From Bacteroidota bacterium (GTDB taxonomy: Bacteria > Bacteroidota > Bacteroidia > B-17B0 > Aurantibacillaceae), in contig JAEZDS010000126.1 of NCBI GenBank assembly GCA_023433205.1, positions 1-24,024 of the forward strand: a stretch of DNA of 24,024 bases, read 5' to 3'. The notes below the pieces were generated by a model. It saw only the letters and a program-made list of their open reading frames with translations, ran no database searches and was not told the origin of the DNA. Each line of letters opens with the position of its first letter. Positions within the stretch are counted from its first letter, which is position 1. The position numbers and the translations under genes were made by a program. Below, one piece after another: positions 1 to 6,594 of the stretch.

Positions 1-82
1 CACCAATATCTTCGCTGATAACGGCGGCAAGGAACTTCTTTAAATCGAAATGATCTTTAAAACGTTTAAAATAATCAGCCAT
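1..82 (-). CDS. nadC: Nicotinate-nucleotide pyrophosphorylase, N-terminal fragment (partial at window edge)
   Basis: Only the first 27 codons are visible, reading MADYFKRFKDHFDLKKFLAA and ending in the acidic motif SEDIG. Quinolinate phosphoribosyltransferases begin this way: a short helix, then an ExDIGxGDxT motif whose start is seen here. The enzyme would convert quinolinate and PRPP to nicotinate mononucleotide in de novo NAD synthesis. The ATG lies at 82-80 and overlaps the last codons of the DUF4783 gene by 8 nt, which suggests translational coupling. The neighbourhood nadC / DUF4783 / rlmH is familiar from Bacteroidota and supports the call. The catalytic part lies outside the window, so the assignment rests on the N-terminus and context. 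Confidence 0.7.
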   Translation of the reverse strand, partial: MADYFKRFKDHFDLKKFLAAVISEDIG

Positions 83-449
83 TGTCGTTCTCGATGCGGA
101 ACTGAGACACCAGATTCCTGCGGATAAGTACTGAAACACGGAATTTCCCATTGGTGGTTTCGAGGGTACCGGTTATATACTGCGACTGATTGTTAACTGC
201 GCTTGTATGTGTAGAGGTAAAACTTTTTACAGGATGTTTTTCGAAAAAATATTTCAGGTTGGCTTCAGCCTGTGACTTGCTAAGTACATCTTCCTGGCTG
301 ATGATCTTAATGGAAACCTTTTCATCAAAGTGTTTTACCAGTTCTGATGATTTGCCCTGTTTAATTGCATTGATTACCTCTTCACTCAGGTCGAGAGGAC
401 CTGCCATAAATCCCACAAGGAAAACAAAAAGGCCGATTAATAGTTTCAT
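75..449 (-). CDS. DUF4783 family secreted protein
   Basis: A small 124-residue protein with an N-terminal hydrophobic segment (LLIGLFVFLVGFMAG) that looks like a signal peptide or anchor. The mature part of about 100 residues resembles the DUF4783 family of NTF2-like fold proteins: an N-terminal helix with a conserved 'I..GKSSELVKHFD' pattern, then beta strands ending in 'FRVSVLIRRN...QFRIE'. The biochemical role of the family is unknown. It lies directly upstream of nadC, overlapping it by 8 nt, and is divergent from rlmH with 39 nt between the start codons. A TAAATTTG box sits only 11 nt before its ATG. The product is probably periplasmic, and operon membership with nadC is likely. Family assignment is from recalled family appearance and context. 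Confidence 0.75.
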   Translation of the reverse strand: MKLLIGLFVFLVGFMAGPLDLSEEVINAIKQGKSSELVKHFDEKVSIKIISQEDVLSKSQAEANLKYFFEKHPVKSFTSTHTSAVNNQSQYITGTLETTNGKFRVSVLIRRNLVSQFRIENDNG

Positions 450-460
450 GTATATTAGTA

Positions 461-468
461 CAAATTTA
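461..468 (-). promoter_or_regulatory. Bacteroidota -7 promoter box (TAAATTTG) for DUF4783-nadC
   Basis: Read on the minus strand this is a perfect TAnnTTTG box, 11 nt upstream of the DUF4783 start codon. If the usual spacing holds, the transcript would begin about 8 nt before the ATG. No convincing TTTG -33 element is seen at the normal distance, so the call is tentative. Confidence 0.4.
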
Positions 469-488
469 ACAAATTCTACGACTGGCTG

Positions 489-962
489 ATGAAGCTTCTA
501 CTCCTTCAAATTGATAAAACCCAGGATGCTTACATTGCAGAGGGGATTGACATCTACCTGAAACGGCTAAAAAATTACATTCAGCTTGATACACACACAA
601 TTAATGTGCCAAAAACCCTCAGGCAGCGTTCCGCAGCAGATCAGCAGGCGGGCGAGTCACCCCTGATCCTTAAACAGCTTAACTCCGACGATTTTCTTGT
701 ATTGCTGGATGAAAAAGGCACCGAACTAAGCTCCAAAGCCTTTGCGGAATTTATTGCCAAAAAACAGATGGTATCCCCAAAAAGAATGGTGTTTCTGATA
801 GGCGGACCTTATGGGTTTCACACTGCTGTATACCAAAGAGCCAATTACAAACTCTCACTTTCCAAAATGACGTTTTCGCACCAGATGGTACGGCTGTTCT
901 TTGTTGAACAACTTTACCGCGCGTTTACCATCATCAGGGGTGAAGGGTATCATCATGAGTAG
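489..962 (+). CDS. rlmH: 23S rRNA (pseudouridine1915-N3)-methyltransferase RlmH
   Basis: A 157-residue protein, the usual size for RlmH, a SPOUT-class enzyme that uses S-adenosylmethionine to methylate pseudouridine 1915 in helix 69 of 23S rRNA on assembled ribosomes. The family signatures are present in order: LDEKG at residues 73-77, the cofactor-knot motif IGGPYG at 104-109, SLSKMTFSHQMVR at 123-135, and the C-terminal EQLYRA...IRGEGYHH. The gene starts with ATG at 489 and ends at 962. It is divergent from DUF4783-nadC with 39 nt between start codons, and convergent with the porin gene across a repeat-bearing gap. No oddities are seen in the sequence. Confidence 0.96.
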   Translation: MKLLLLQIDKTQDAYIAEGIDIYLKRLKNYIQLDTHTINVPKTLRQRSAADQQAGESPLILKQLNSDDFLVLLDEKGTELSSKAFAEFIAKKQMVSPKRMVFLIGGPYGFHTAVYQRANYKLSLSKMTFSHQMVRLFFVEQLYRAFTIIRGEGYHHE

Positions 963-967
963 AGGGT

Positions 968-1021
968 GCAGTTTGCAGCGGGCGGTGAGCAGTAGCAGTG
1001 GGCAGTTCACAGTCGGCAGCC
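968..1021. repeat. Degenerate short tandem repeat, unit about GCAGTNG
   Basis: About eight units of 6-8 nt built on GCAGT or GCAGC follow one another here, for example GCAGTTT, GCAGCGG, GCAGTGG and CAGTCG. The stretch is more GC-rich than its surroundings and sits in the convergent gap after rlmH. The rest of the gap contains a weak 5-bp hairpin (AGCCG-TCAG-CGGCT at 1058-1071) with no T-tract. The gap holds no gene I can support. Confidence 0.5.
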
Positions 1022-1150
1022 AAAACCCCGGAGACCTAGAGGGCGCAAGGTACAGGGAGCCGTCAGCGGCTATAGCTCATCAAGCAGTGGCAGCGCCCCC
1101 TTTGCCTCCCGCTATGTGTTTCTCTGTGGTAGAATTTACTCTTTAACCCT

Positions 1151-3025
1151 TTAATCAAAAAACATCCACTTTAATCCAAATCGCAATGCCCTATCGGGCT
1201 GATAATAGCCTGGAACAAAAGCATAGTTGTTGCCGGCAAAACCCTGGAGGATATTTTCCATCTTAAAAAAGATTGACACCGGGCGAATTCTCGCGTTAAA
1301 AAAAACGTCTACAAATGGGTATTGGGAAGTGCTAAAAACATCCTGCAGGTAAAAAGCCTGAGTGGCGGGCATGTAAGCATAGGGAACAAAACTCTCGTAA
1401 AGCCTTGCCTCCGCTCCTAACTGAAACTGAAGATTTTTCCTGAATAAAAATGCCTGGTAATATAGTGCAGGGCGCAGAAAAGAAGCTGGCAGCCGCACAA
1501 TGCCGGGATGAGAGCTGTTCTGGTAAATGTACTGTACTGCAACACCCAGGTGTCGCAACAGCACTTTTGAGAATTCAAACTTTACTGCGAGGTTGGCAAC
1601 GTTGCCATTGAACTGTGCAGGGAGCGCCGCTTCATCAAAATAGAGATAATTCTTAATACCCTGGTACAGAAAGGTTGCCTTTAGTGACCTCAGCGGCTGC
1701 CAGCCCGCACGAAATTCAAAAAGCTGCTGTGGTTCCAGCCCCCTGTTCATCCACACAAAATGGTTACTTACCCAGGTGTTGTAGATATAATCAGGTGTAC
1801 GCAACTCAGCCAATCCATCAACAAAAACTCTTCTTCCTGTTGCAGGACTGCTGTATACCGCATTTGCCTCAACACGATAGTTGCCCTGATTTGAACCTGC
1901 AAATATAAATTGGGCCGTTCCGTGCAGATCGAGCCGCGCACGAACACTATCGCCTTTAACCGGCGTTAACTGTACTTCGGCGGTAGCCATGTGATTGATC
2001 AATAGACTGTCAATTTTCTGCCAGATATAACTTGTCTCATTTCTGTATCCGGCATGGATCTGGTGACCCTGCTTTTCATTCTGCATTGATAACAGAAGAT
2101 CATTACTTACCTGACGCAATCTGGCGCTGTCCCTGGTCTGCACCTGGTCAAGAAAAACATAACGGTAATAATTGTCGGCGGCCATGTTATTATCGTTATA
2201 CATAAAGAGCCCACCCCGGTATTTACTTTTTAACTGCAGGTAAGAAACATACTTATGGGTGGAATCATGCCCTCTGTTCAATTTAAAATATGGATTAAAC
2301 ATCACGCGGTTATCACTGTTGTCGCGGCTGCCAGCGGTAATATTTACCGGCATCAGTTCCTTGTCTATACCCACTGTGCTGTCGCTGAGCGTTCCAGCCC
2401 TGATGCCTCCATTCTCGTGATGCCGGTTGCTGTTGCTGAGAAAGAAAAAATAATACCCAAACCGATGTGAAGCGGTTTGATAATTGCTGCTCAGGTAAAA
2501 CTTGTTGGTGTAGGTATGCTGGCGCCGGTAAAAACCTTTTGAGGTATAACGCTCAAAACCCAGAGTAATGTTTATCTTTCGCTGGTAGGTATGGGTGAAA
2601 AGCGCCTTAAAGATCTGAAGTTCTCTGCTTCCTGCTATCCCCCGCAACGAAGCGAATGGACCCTTGCTGCGGTAGTAGGCTACCTGGTGCTCAAAAAACC
2701 GGTCGTTCTCATACGGTTCTCCGTAAAAACGAAAACCCAGATCCGAGGTGCCATAACTTAAGAAATAAGAAGGGGAAGCCAGCCCGATATTTCCCAGATA
2801 GTTTACAGGAAAAAAATCATGCTCGTCAGTAATGGATGTATCGGGGTATTCAGGCGAATAAATATTAAGCAGATTATTTCCTTCTCTTTTCACCTGAAGG
2901 TATTGCGGGTCTGCTGAAAAGAATACCTGTGCCTGAAGGCCGGAACCGGCGCCACCTGCTGTAAACATGAGCAGCATGATCTTTGACACAAGTGCAGTAA
3001 AGGATCTTTGTCGCTGGCCTGACAT
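1151..3025 (-). CDS. Putative outer-membrane porin (Porin_10-like)
   Basis: From ATG at 3025 this is 624 residues. It begins with a basic stretch and a hydrophobic segment ending in GSGLQAQ, consistent with a signal peptide. The body is a long succession of short alternating aromatic/hydrophobic strands, as in an outer-membrane beta barrel. The opening section resembles the Bacteroidota 'putative porin' family: 'LGNIGLASPSYFLSYG', 'FFEHQVAYYRSKGPF', 'NGGIRAGT'. The C-terminus ends 'LRFGLKWMFFD', close to an aromatic barrel-end signal. The reading frame stays open up to a TTG at 3106 that overlaps the patatin stop. I prefer 3025 because only this start places the hydrophobic segment near the N-terminus. 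It is probably co-transcribed with the patatin gene 67 nt upstream. Substrate is unknown. Confidence 0.8.
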   Translation of the reverse strand: MSGQRQRSFTALVSKIMLLMFTAGGAGSGLQAQVFFSADPQYLQVKREGNNLLNIYSPEYPDTSITDEHDFFPVNYLGNIGLASPSYFLSYGTSDLGFRFYGEPYENDRFFEHQVAYYRSKGPFASLRGIAGSRELQIFKALFTHTYQRKINITLGFERYTSKGFYRRQHTYTNKFYLSSNYQTASHRFGYYFFFLSNSNRHHENGGIRAGTLSDSTVGIDKELMPVNITAGSRDNSDNRVMFNPYFKLNRGHDSTHKYVSYLQLKSKYRGGLFMYNDNNMAADNYYRYVFLDQVQTRDSARLRQVSNDLLLSMQNEKQGHQIHAGYRNETSYIWQKIDSLLINHMATAEVQLTPVKGDSVRARLDLHGTAQFIFAGSNQGNYRVEANAVYSSPATGRRVFVDGLAELRTPDYIYNTWVSNHFVWMNRGLEPQQLFEFRAGWQPLRSLKATFLYQGIKNYLYFDEAALPAQFNGNVANLAVKFEFSKVLLRHLGVAVQYIYQNSSHPGIVRLPASFLRPALYYQAFLFRKNLQFQLGAEARLYESFVPYAYMPATQAFYLQDVFSTSQYPFVDVFFNARIRPVSIFFKMENILQGFAGNNYAFVPGYYQPDRALRFGLKWMFFD

Positions 3026-3092
3026 AAAGCTCTTTCGGAACAAAAATCTCAAAGCTACTAAAAATACCAGGCCTGCCCGGCATTTCAGACAC

Positions 3093-4124
3093 TCAGAGTT
3101 TACCAAAAAAATGGTCTTCGGGATCGAATGTACTCTTTAATCCAACCTGGTTATAATCAGTTTCGAGCCACTTATCGGCAATGGCCCTGCCTTTTTCTTT
3201 CAGGCCCAGCAGAAATTCGCGGGAGGTGTTCATTTTGCTGCTGTAGCTGAGCTGGCTAAGTGCCTCATACCCGCTAATTGTGTGAATAAAGATCTCACGG
3301 TTGTTGTCACTTTCCTTTACAATCCCTTTCCTTATCAGTTCGTTGCGATAGTGTATCATCCTCATCTCATAAATAAGACTGCTGTTAAATGAGATCTCGT
3401 TCATCCTGTCGGCTATATCGCGGGCGGTGGTAGGCACACTTTGAATATGTATGGAGTTGATCTTCACCAGCACTATATCATGCACTTTTGTATTCTCAAT
3501 AAGAGGGAAAATAGGGGGGTTACCCATATAGCCACCATCCCAATAGTACTCGCCGTCAATCTCTACAGCCTGAAAAAGCAGGGGCAGACAGGTAGAGGCC
3601 AGCACTGCGTCAACATTTATCTCTTTATTGCCAAAGATCTTCGCGCGGTTGGTCTTTACGTTGGTTGCACATATGTACAGTTTTTTCCTGTTGTAACGGT
3701 GCAGTTCCTCAAAATCTATCAGCTCGTTAAGGATATCCTTAAGTGGGTTATAATTGAGCGGATTAAAATTGTACGGCGACAGAACCTGAGTGATGGCATT
3801 GAACATCACGTATCCCGGGCTGTTGTACAGGTCTCCATTGGCATAAGCTTTATCAAACAAACCGGGCCTGAAAAGCATTATTCCATCGCTGGCGATCTTC
3901 ATCCAGAGTTTATCAAGCAGTTCCTTTGCCTTTTCAGGTCCGCCGGTGTGCAGTCCGTAAGCGCAGGTAACCGCGTTGATCGCCCCCGCACTGGTGCCAC
4001 ACATGGCCTCCACCTCAATAGCCTCTTCTTCAAGCAGCCGGTCGAGCACTCCCCACGTAAAAGCGCCATGCGAACCTCCTCCCTGGAAGGCCATGGCCAC
4101 TTTTTTCTTCTTTAATTTACCCAT
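3093..4124 (-). CDS. Patatin-like phospholipase
   Basis: A 343-residue protein with the complete patatin set. The oxyanion loop is QGGGSHGAFTWG at residues 14-25, the nucleophile elbow GTSAG places the catalytic serine at 45, and the DGG motif places the partner aspartate at 196 (YYWDGGYMGNPP). Such enzymes use a Ser-Asp dyad to hydrolyse acyl ester bonds in lipids. There is no signal peptide (it starts MGKLKKKKVAMAF) and no barrel domain, so a cytoplasmic or membrane-peripheral enzyme is expected. It lies 11 nt after the TPR lipoprotein gene and 67 nt before the porin gene, all on the same strand. The natural substrate cannot be read from the sequence. Confidence 0.92.
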   Translation of the reverse strand: MGKLKKKKVAMAFQGGGSHGAFTWGVLDRLLEEEAIEVEAMCGTSAGAINAVTCAYGLHTGGPEKAKELLDKLWMKIASDGIMLFRPGLFDKAYANGDLYNSPGYVMFNAITQVLSPYNFNPLNYNPLKDILNELIDFEELHRYNRKKLYICATNVKTNRAKIFGNKEINVDAVLASTCLPLLFQAVEIDGEYYWDGGYMGNPPIFPLIENTKVHDIVLVKINSIHIQSVPTTARDIADRMNEISFNSSLIYEMRMIHYRNELIRKGIVKESDNNREIFIHTISGYEALSQLSYSSKMNTSREFLLGLKEKGRAIADKWLETDYNQVGLKSTFDPEDHFFGKL

Positions 4125-4135
4125 AGTTCTATTGT

Positions 4136-5152
4136 TCAGTCAAGCGCATTTAGTCCCTCTACAGCGGGATCAAAATCCGGTTCAATTTTCAGGCAGGTCT
4201 TATAATCAGCCCTTGCGCTTTCTTTGTCGTTCAGTTTAGAATAGGCATAACCCCGCGCAAAATAAGCCATGGCAAAACCCGGATCAGTTGCAATGGCATC
4301 TGTAAAATGTTCTACTGCCTTGCGGCTGTCGTTCTTCAGCTCAAGCATTATCGCTCCCAGGTTGTAATGACACTGGCCGCAGCCGGCATCTTTTTCAATG
4401 ATCTCCTTGTAGGCAATAATCGCTTCATCTGTCTTTCCAATATCCTGCAGCAACTTTGCCCTGGCGTAACCCGCCTCTTTATGTGAAGGATCAAGCCGCA
4501 ACACTGTGCCGTAATATTGCAGTGCCACCGGATCCTTCCTGGCTCCGTACAAAACTCCCAGATCGTAAAAAGCATCGGTAAAATTATTGTTTTGTTCTGT
4601 GGCTGTAACCAGACTGGATACAGCTCTTGTTGTATCTCCGCTTTCGCGGTATATGCCGCCTTTGATATAATACCCACGCGCAAGATGTTCGTCAATTTTC
4701 AGCGCCTTGTTCACATAATCAATTCCCTTCTGGTACTGACGGACAAGCCAGTACAATTCAGCAAGCTTAAGAAGCGCCTCGGTGTTATCAGGGAATTTAT
4801 TTTCAATAATTTCCAGCAGATCTTTTGATTTTCTTGTGTTATTCCGCGCGTAAAAAACATCCACCAGTCTCAGATAAAATTCCGCTCTGGTACTGTCGAG
4901 CCTGATGGCCCGCCTTGAATCATTTTCAGCAGCATCAAGTTGGGCTAATTTTAAATAAGTGCCGGCGCGCTGATGATACAAATCTGCATTTCCGGGCTCG
5001 TTTATCAGCTTTGAATTGAGGTCTTTCAGCTCAGGCGAATTAAGAGTACTTGCCAGACTATCGTTATGCGCCACATCCTCACTGCTGGGCTTGTCAGCAC
5101 CGCCCGAACAGGCGAAGAGTAAAAAAGTGCAGGCAACAATTAAAAATCTCAT
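4136..5152 (-). CDS. TPR-repeat lipoprotein
   Basis: A 338-residue protein. The N-terminus MRFLIVACTFLLFACSGG has a lipobox with the acylated cysteine at residue 15, so it is expected to be a membrane-anchored lipoprotein. After a short polar linker it is nearly all tetratricopeptide repeats of about 34 residues with the typical A/G/Y/P spacing, for example 'ADLYHQRAGTYLKLAQLDAAENDSRRAI', written here only in part as ADLYHQRAGTYLKL. A 'CGQCHYNLGAIM' repeat near residue 255 adds two cysteines. TPRs usually act as protein-binding scaffolds; the partner is unknown. It starts 2 nt after the CCG-domain gene stop and ends 11 nt before the patatin gene, so it is very probably in the same operon. Confidence 0.88.
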   Translation of the reverse strand: MRFLIVACTFLLFACSGGADKPSSEDVAHNDSLASTLNSPELKDLNSKLINEPGNADLYHQRAGTYLKLAQLDAAENDSRRAIRLDSTRAEFYLRLVDVFYARNNTRKSKDLLEIIENKFPDNTEALLKLAELYWLVRQYQKGIDYVNKALKIDEHLARGYYIKGGIYRESGDTTRAVSSLVTATEQNNNFTDAFYDLGVLYGARKDPVALQYYGTVLRLDPSHKEAGYARAKLLQDIGKTDEAIIAYKEIIEKDAGCGQCHYNLGAIMLELKNDSRKAVEHFTDAIATDPGFAMAYFARGYAYSKLNDKESARADYKTCLKIEPDFDPAVEGLNALD

Positions 5153-5154
5153 TG

Positions 5155-5961
5155 TTAAAGGTTGTTGGCAGAAGCAACCAGTTCCGCCACGTCGAGCACT
5201 TTGGTCTGCGCCTCTTTATTAAAATGTTTCACGCCGTCGGTCATCATGGTATTGCAGAAGGGGCATCCAACAGCAATTACATCTGGCGACTGTTCAAGTG
5301 CCTCGGCAGCGCGCTCATTGTTTACCTCATGTAAACCGTGCTCAGCGTTCTTATAGGATTTTTCGGACTCCTTGAACATCTGCGCCCCACCGGCACCGCA
5401 GCATAAACCCTTTGCACGGCTGCGTTTCATCTCCGACAAACTGGCGTCGAGGGATCTTATGACTTCACGTGGCGCTTCGTAAATATCGTTTCCACGCCCC
5501 AGATAACAGGGATCGTGAAAAACAACTTTTTTGCCTTTAAAAGCGCCTCCCTCCACCTTCAGCCTGCCTTCATCAATAAGCTGCTGTACCAGTTGTGTGT
5601 GGTGAATCACTTCATAGGAACCGCCTAGCGAAGGGTACTCATTTTTGATGGTATTAAAACAATGCGGGCAGCCGGTAACGATCTTTTTAATATTGTAATT
5701 GTTAAGCGTAGTGATATTCTGAATGGCCTGCATCTGAAAGAGAAATTCGTTGCCGGCCCTTTTAGCGGGATCACCGGTGCAGCCTTCTTCGGTGCCAAGG
5801 ATCGCAAACTTAATTTTTACATGATTGAGAATACCAACAATGGCCCTGGTTATTTTTTTTGCGCGGTCGTCGAAACTGCCGCTGCAGCCCACCCAAAAAA
5901 GTATCTCCGGACTTTCACCGGCGGCTGATAGTTCGGCCATTGTGTTTATTTTAATGTCCAT
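5155..5961 (-). CDS. CCG-domain Fe-S protein (HdrB/GlpC/LutA-like heterodisulfide reductase subunit)
   Basis: A 268-residue cytoplasmic protein carrying two cysteine-rich CCG-type domains. The C-terminal set is complete: C152 in HDPCYLGRGN, CCG at 187-189, and CPFC at 233-236. The N-terminal set has C26, C61 in GCTGDPA (no double cysteine) and CPHC at 98-101. This asymmetric pattern is usual for the Bacteroidota paralogue. In heterodisulfide-reductase-like and lactate/glycerol-3-phosphate dehydrogenase systems such subunits bind a [4Fe-4S] cluster and pass electrons. The partner is probably the membrane Fe-S protein encoded upstream, now separated from it by the GxxExxY gene and a repeat. The TPR lipoprotein follows after 2 nt. 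The actual substrate is not known. Confidence 0.88.
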   Translation of the reverse strand: MDIKINTMAELSAAGESPEILFWVGCSGSFDDRAKKITRAIVGILNHVKIKFAILGTEEGCTGDPAKRAGNEFLFQMQAIQNITTLNNYNIKKIVTGCPHCFNTIKNEYPSLGGSYEVIHHTQLVQQLIDEGRLKVEGGAFKGKKVVFHDPCYLGRGNDIYEAPREVIRSLDASLSEMKRSRAKGLCCGAGGAQMFKESEKSYKNAEHGLHEVNNERAAEALEQSPDVIAVGCPFCNTMMTDGVKHFNKEAQTKVLDVAELVASANNL

Positions 5962-6025
5962 TTGTTAACTTATATGTTTGCTTGTGATACAACCTTTTTT
6001 TTCTGCTGCACTTTAGAGTACTTGA

Positions 6026-6150
6026 ACCACAGAGGCACAGAGGGCACAGAGACTCACGGAGTTGAAAATCAGTGGCTAAAATTACCATGCTAATCGCTCT
6101 CTTGTGCCGTACTTCTCCGTGTTCCTCCATGTAATCTGTGCCTCCGTGGT
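6026..6150. repeat. Imperfect inverted repeat of the CACAGAG type
   Basis: The left arm (about 6026-6061) begins ACCACAGAGGCACAGAGGGC. The right arm (about 6112-6150), read on the other strand, begins ACCACGGAGGCACAGATTAC, and both arms end in CACGGAG. The arms are about 36-40 nt and are separated by about 50 nt, so the transcript could fold into a long stem. It sits in the 197-nt gap between the GxxExxY stop and the CCG-protein start. It may be a non-autonomous mobile repeat that arrived with the GxxExxY gene. Confidence 0.7.
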
Positions 6151-6158
6151 AAATTTAT

Positions 6159-6593
6159 TCAGGATTTCGGCAACTTCGCATATTCCTCAGTTACCAGCGA
6201 AATCATTTCACTTCGTATATTCTCACAATGAAAATTGAAGAGTAAACCTTTTGGTTTACCTGTCAACTTCAGGTACGAAAGTAATTGTGCTTTATAAAGA
6301 GGAATCATCGTATCCACTGCTTTAAGTTCGACAATAATCACGTCATTAATAAGAAGATCAAGTTTTAAAATTCCCCCAAGGTCCCTTCCTTTATAAACTA
6401 CAGGAACATATACCTGCGATTTTACTGAAAGCTTATTTGATATCAACTCATCTATCAGACATGAATGATAAACAGATTCAAGAAGCCCTGGACCTAATAT
6501 CTTATGTACCTCAATTGCACAGCCTATAATCTTGTATGCCAACCCTGAAAGATCTTTCTGCGTTACACGCCCTATTATAGAGTCGGCCTTCAT
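6159..6593 (-). CDS. GxxExxY protein (PD-(D/E)XK nuclease-like)
   Basis: From ATG at 6593 this is 144 residues. The family-defining motif is GLLESVY, with G36, E39 and Y42. A PD-(D/E)XK-type core follows: D79 in LKLDLL and E89-L-K91 in VIIVELKAV, then a conserved 'AQLLSYLKLTGKPKGLLFNF'. The fold suggests a nuclease or nucleic-acid-binding role, but no function is established that I can name. A longer reading from 6662 is possible, but it would overlap the upstream Fe-S gene and lacks family similarity; the ATG used here is 1 nt after that gene's TAA. The gene sits inside an otherwise coherent Fe-S operon and is flanked on its 3' side by a CACAGAG inverted repeat. That points to a mobile or accessory insertion. 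Confidence 0.9.
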   Translation of the reverse strand: MKADSIIGRVTQKDLSGLAYKIIGCAIEVHKILGPGLLESVYHSCLIDELISNKLSVKSQVYVPVVYKGRDLGGILKLDLLINDVIIVELKAVDTMIPLYKAQLLSYLKLTGKPKGLLFNFHCENIRSEMISLVTEEYAKLPKS

Positions 6594-6594
6594 A

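Noticed and set aside
901..1146. Open frame of 81 codons overlapping the end of rlmH and the repeat region
   Set aside because: It overlaps rlmH in another frame and its product is low-complexity from GCAGT repeats, with no start signal or family likeness.
3441..4115. Long plus-strand open frame of 224 codons opposite the patatin gene
   Set aside because: It is a shadow of the patatin reading frame, which has complete catalytic motifs; the shadow product resembles no family.
6026..6150. CRISPR array at the CACAGAG repeats
   Set aside because: The repeat words are short, directly adjacent and arranged as two inverted arms, with no regular spacers and no cas genes nearby.
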